A stretch of DNA of 64,000 nt from Rhizobium sp. S152 (GTDB lineage: Bacteria; Pseudomonadota; Alphaproteobacteria; Rhizobiales; Rhizobiaceae). The position numbers and the translations under genes are program-made. Under the pieces are notes generated by a model. The model was not told the DNA's origin, searched no databases, and saw only the letters and a program-made list of their open reading frames with translations. Location of the stretch: NCBI RefSeq assembly GCF_030380735.1, contig NZ_JAUDRZ010000008.1, positions 186,001-250,000 on the forward strand, given 5' to 3'. How positions within the stretch are numbered: the first letter of the stretch is position 1; each line of letters opens with the position of its first letter. Positions 63,022 to 64,000 of this stretch are shown here, one piece after another.

Positions 63022-64000
63022 ATGGATATGAACGAAATCAAAGAGATCTTTTTCCAGGAATGCGAGGAACAGCTCGCGGAACTGGAATCCGGTCTCCTGA
63101 AAATGAATGATGGCGATCGCGATCCGGAAACCGTCAACGCGGTCTTCCGTGCCGTTCATTCGATCAAGGGCGGCGCTGGCGCCTTCGGTCTGGATGATCT
63201 CGTCGCCTTCGCGCATGTTTTTGAGACCACACTTGATTGCGTTCGTTCCAACAAGCTCGAGCCGACCCAGGATGTCCTGAAGGTTATGCTGAAGTCGGCG
63301 GACGTGCTCGCGGACCTGACGAATGCCGCCCGCGATGGCGGCAGCGTCGACGAGAGCCGCAGCCGCGCTCTGGTCAAGGAATTGGAAGCGCTGGCAAACG
63401 GCGAGTTGCCGTCGCCATCCGCCGCGGTCGAAGCCCCCGTTGCCAAGCCGGCGGCTCCGGTCGCGGCAGCGCCCAAGCCCACCGACGACAGCGGCTTTGC
63501 ACCCATTCCCTTCTCCTTCGACGATTTCGGCGACGATGAAGCCGAGATGCCGACATACGAGATCTCCTTCAAGCCGCGCCACGAGCTCTATTCCAAGGGC
63601 AACGACGCAACACTGTTGCTGCGCGATCTCAGCCGTCTTGGCGAGATGAGCAGCTATTGCAATACGGATGCGCTGCCGGGTGTCGATGAGATCGATCCCG
63701 AGGCCGCCTATTTCCATTGGGTGATCACGCTCAAGACGGACAAGGGCGAAGAGGCGATCCGCGCCGTCTTCGAATTCGCCGAGTGGGATTGTGAACTCGA
63801 TATCAAGACGATTGAAGCGGCCGCCGCCGAAGCGACCGAAGAACTTCCGATGATTCCCGTTCCCTTCGACCTCTCGGCTCTGGACGAAGGTGCTTCCGAA
63901 GCTCCGTCAGCGCAGTCTCAGTCGGATGTCGAGGCAGCCGTCGTGGCCGCCGAGACGGCCTCGAACGTGACGAAGCTTGCCGCTGCCGCAGCCCGCGTCG
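63022..64000 (+). CDS. cheA: Chemotaxis histidine kinase CheA (3' end beyond the window)
   Basis: The open frame begins with ATG at 63022, with CAGGAA about 10 bases upstream, and continues through the window end. The first domain is a histidine phosphotransfer (P1) domain with His46 in FRAVHSIKGGAGAFGLDD, which receives phosphate from the kinase core. An acidic linker and the start of the next domain follow (TYEISFKPRHELYSKGNDATLLLRDLSRLGEM). Kinase and CheW-like domains would lie beyond the window. Order after cheY1 matches the rhizobial che operon. Confidence 0.93.
   Translation, partial: MDMNEIKEIFFQECEEQLAELESGLLKMNDGDRDPETVNAVFRAVHSIKGGAGAFGLDDLVAFAHVFETTLDCVRSNKLEPTQDVLKVMLKSADVLADLTNAARDGGSVDESRSRALVKELEALANGELPSPSAAVEAPVAKPAAPVAAAPKPTDDSGFAPIPFSFDDFGDDEAEMPTYEISFKPRHELYSKGNDATLLLRDLSRLGEMSSYCNTDALPGVDEIDPEAAYFHWVITLKTDKGEEAIRAVFEFAEWDCELDIKTIEAAAAEATEELPMIPVPFDLSALDEGASEAPSAQSQSDVEAAVVAAETASNVTKLAAAAARV

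Overview
The window is a stretch of GC-rich (visibly about 60% or more) alphaproteobacterial chromosome. It is most likely from the Rhizobiaceae (Rhizobium/Agrobacterium/Neorhizobium group). The evidence is: a chemotaxis operon beginning icpA-cheS-cheY1-cheA in the Sinorhizobium/Agrobacterium order; a PodJ polar organiser; DUF982, DUF2948 and UPF0262 proteins; the murA-DUF2948-hisD-UPF0262-phosphatase-infA-maf-yacG-tRNA-Phe block; short GC-rich intergenic inverted repeats of the RIME type; and a CTTGNC-N17-TATAAC promoter. No rRNA, prophage, insertion sequence or CRISPR array was seen.

Layout. 1-3.4 kb: the 3' part of a ligase-associated DNA-repair module (Lhr-type helicase and PdeM nuclease). 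3.4-8.1 kb: envelope genes (lytic transglycosylase-like lipoprotein, TIGR02186 protein coupled to a TauE/SafE permease, DUF922 protein, CNNM/CorC-type protein). 8.1-13.7 kb: a fatty-acid beta-oxidation operon on the minus strand (acyl-CoA dehydrogenase, thiolase, FadJ-like enzyme), with a strong palindrome upstream, repeat elements in both gaps and a terminator at the end. 13.9-16.9 kb: a signalling trio (CHASE3 histidine kinase, Rcp1-like regulator, REC-HisKA_2 kinase). 17-23 kb: a PLP sulfur-amino-acid enzyme and the 1266-residue PodJ homologue. 23-31 kb: CspA, an Asp/Glu racemase-family protein, a divergent MFS/TetR pair sharing a 19-bp palindrome, a large SSF-hybrid histidine kinase, and MscL. 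31-40 kb: aminotransferase, GalE, 3-hydroxyisobutyryl-CoA hydrolase-like protein, UvrD-type helicase, several small secreted or lipid-anchored proteins, an acyltransferase and tRNA-Thr. 40.4-46.3 kb: the conserved murA to tRNA-Phe block.

Directly after tRNA-Phe (46.4-49.1 kb) lies a small accessory pocket of less GC-rich genes. It holds a protein with two Myb/SANT-like repeats, a short coiled-coil protein, a BrnT/BrnA toxin-antitoxin pair and small unknowns. From 49.3 to 54.4 kb there are OsmC, an EamA exporter and a three-gene surface-polysaccharide set (pyruvyl transferase, flippase, glycosyltransferase), followed by an AT-rich gene-free gap. From 55 to 59.8 kb there is a fused VOC dioxygenase-esterase and a fused SecDF. 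The window ends in the chemotaxis operon, whose first product is a globin-coupled receptor that appears to lack the proximal heme histidine.

Most of the window is ordinary housekeeping chromosome. The items most worth a second look are the VOC-esterase fusion, the heme-ligand loss in the IcpA-like sensor, the Myb/SANT-like protein next to tRNA-Phe, the unusual signalling trio, the operator-like palindromes, and a few very small ORFs with good ribosome binding sites.
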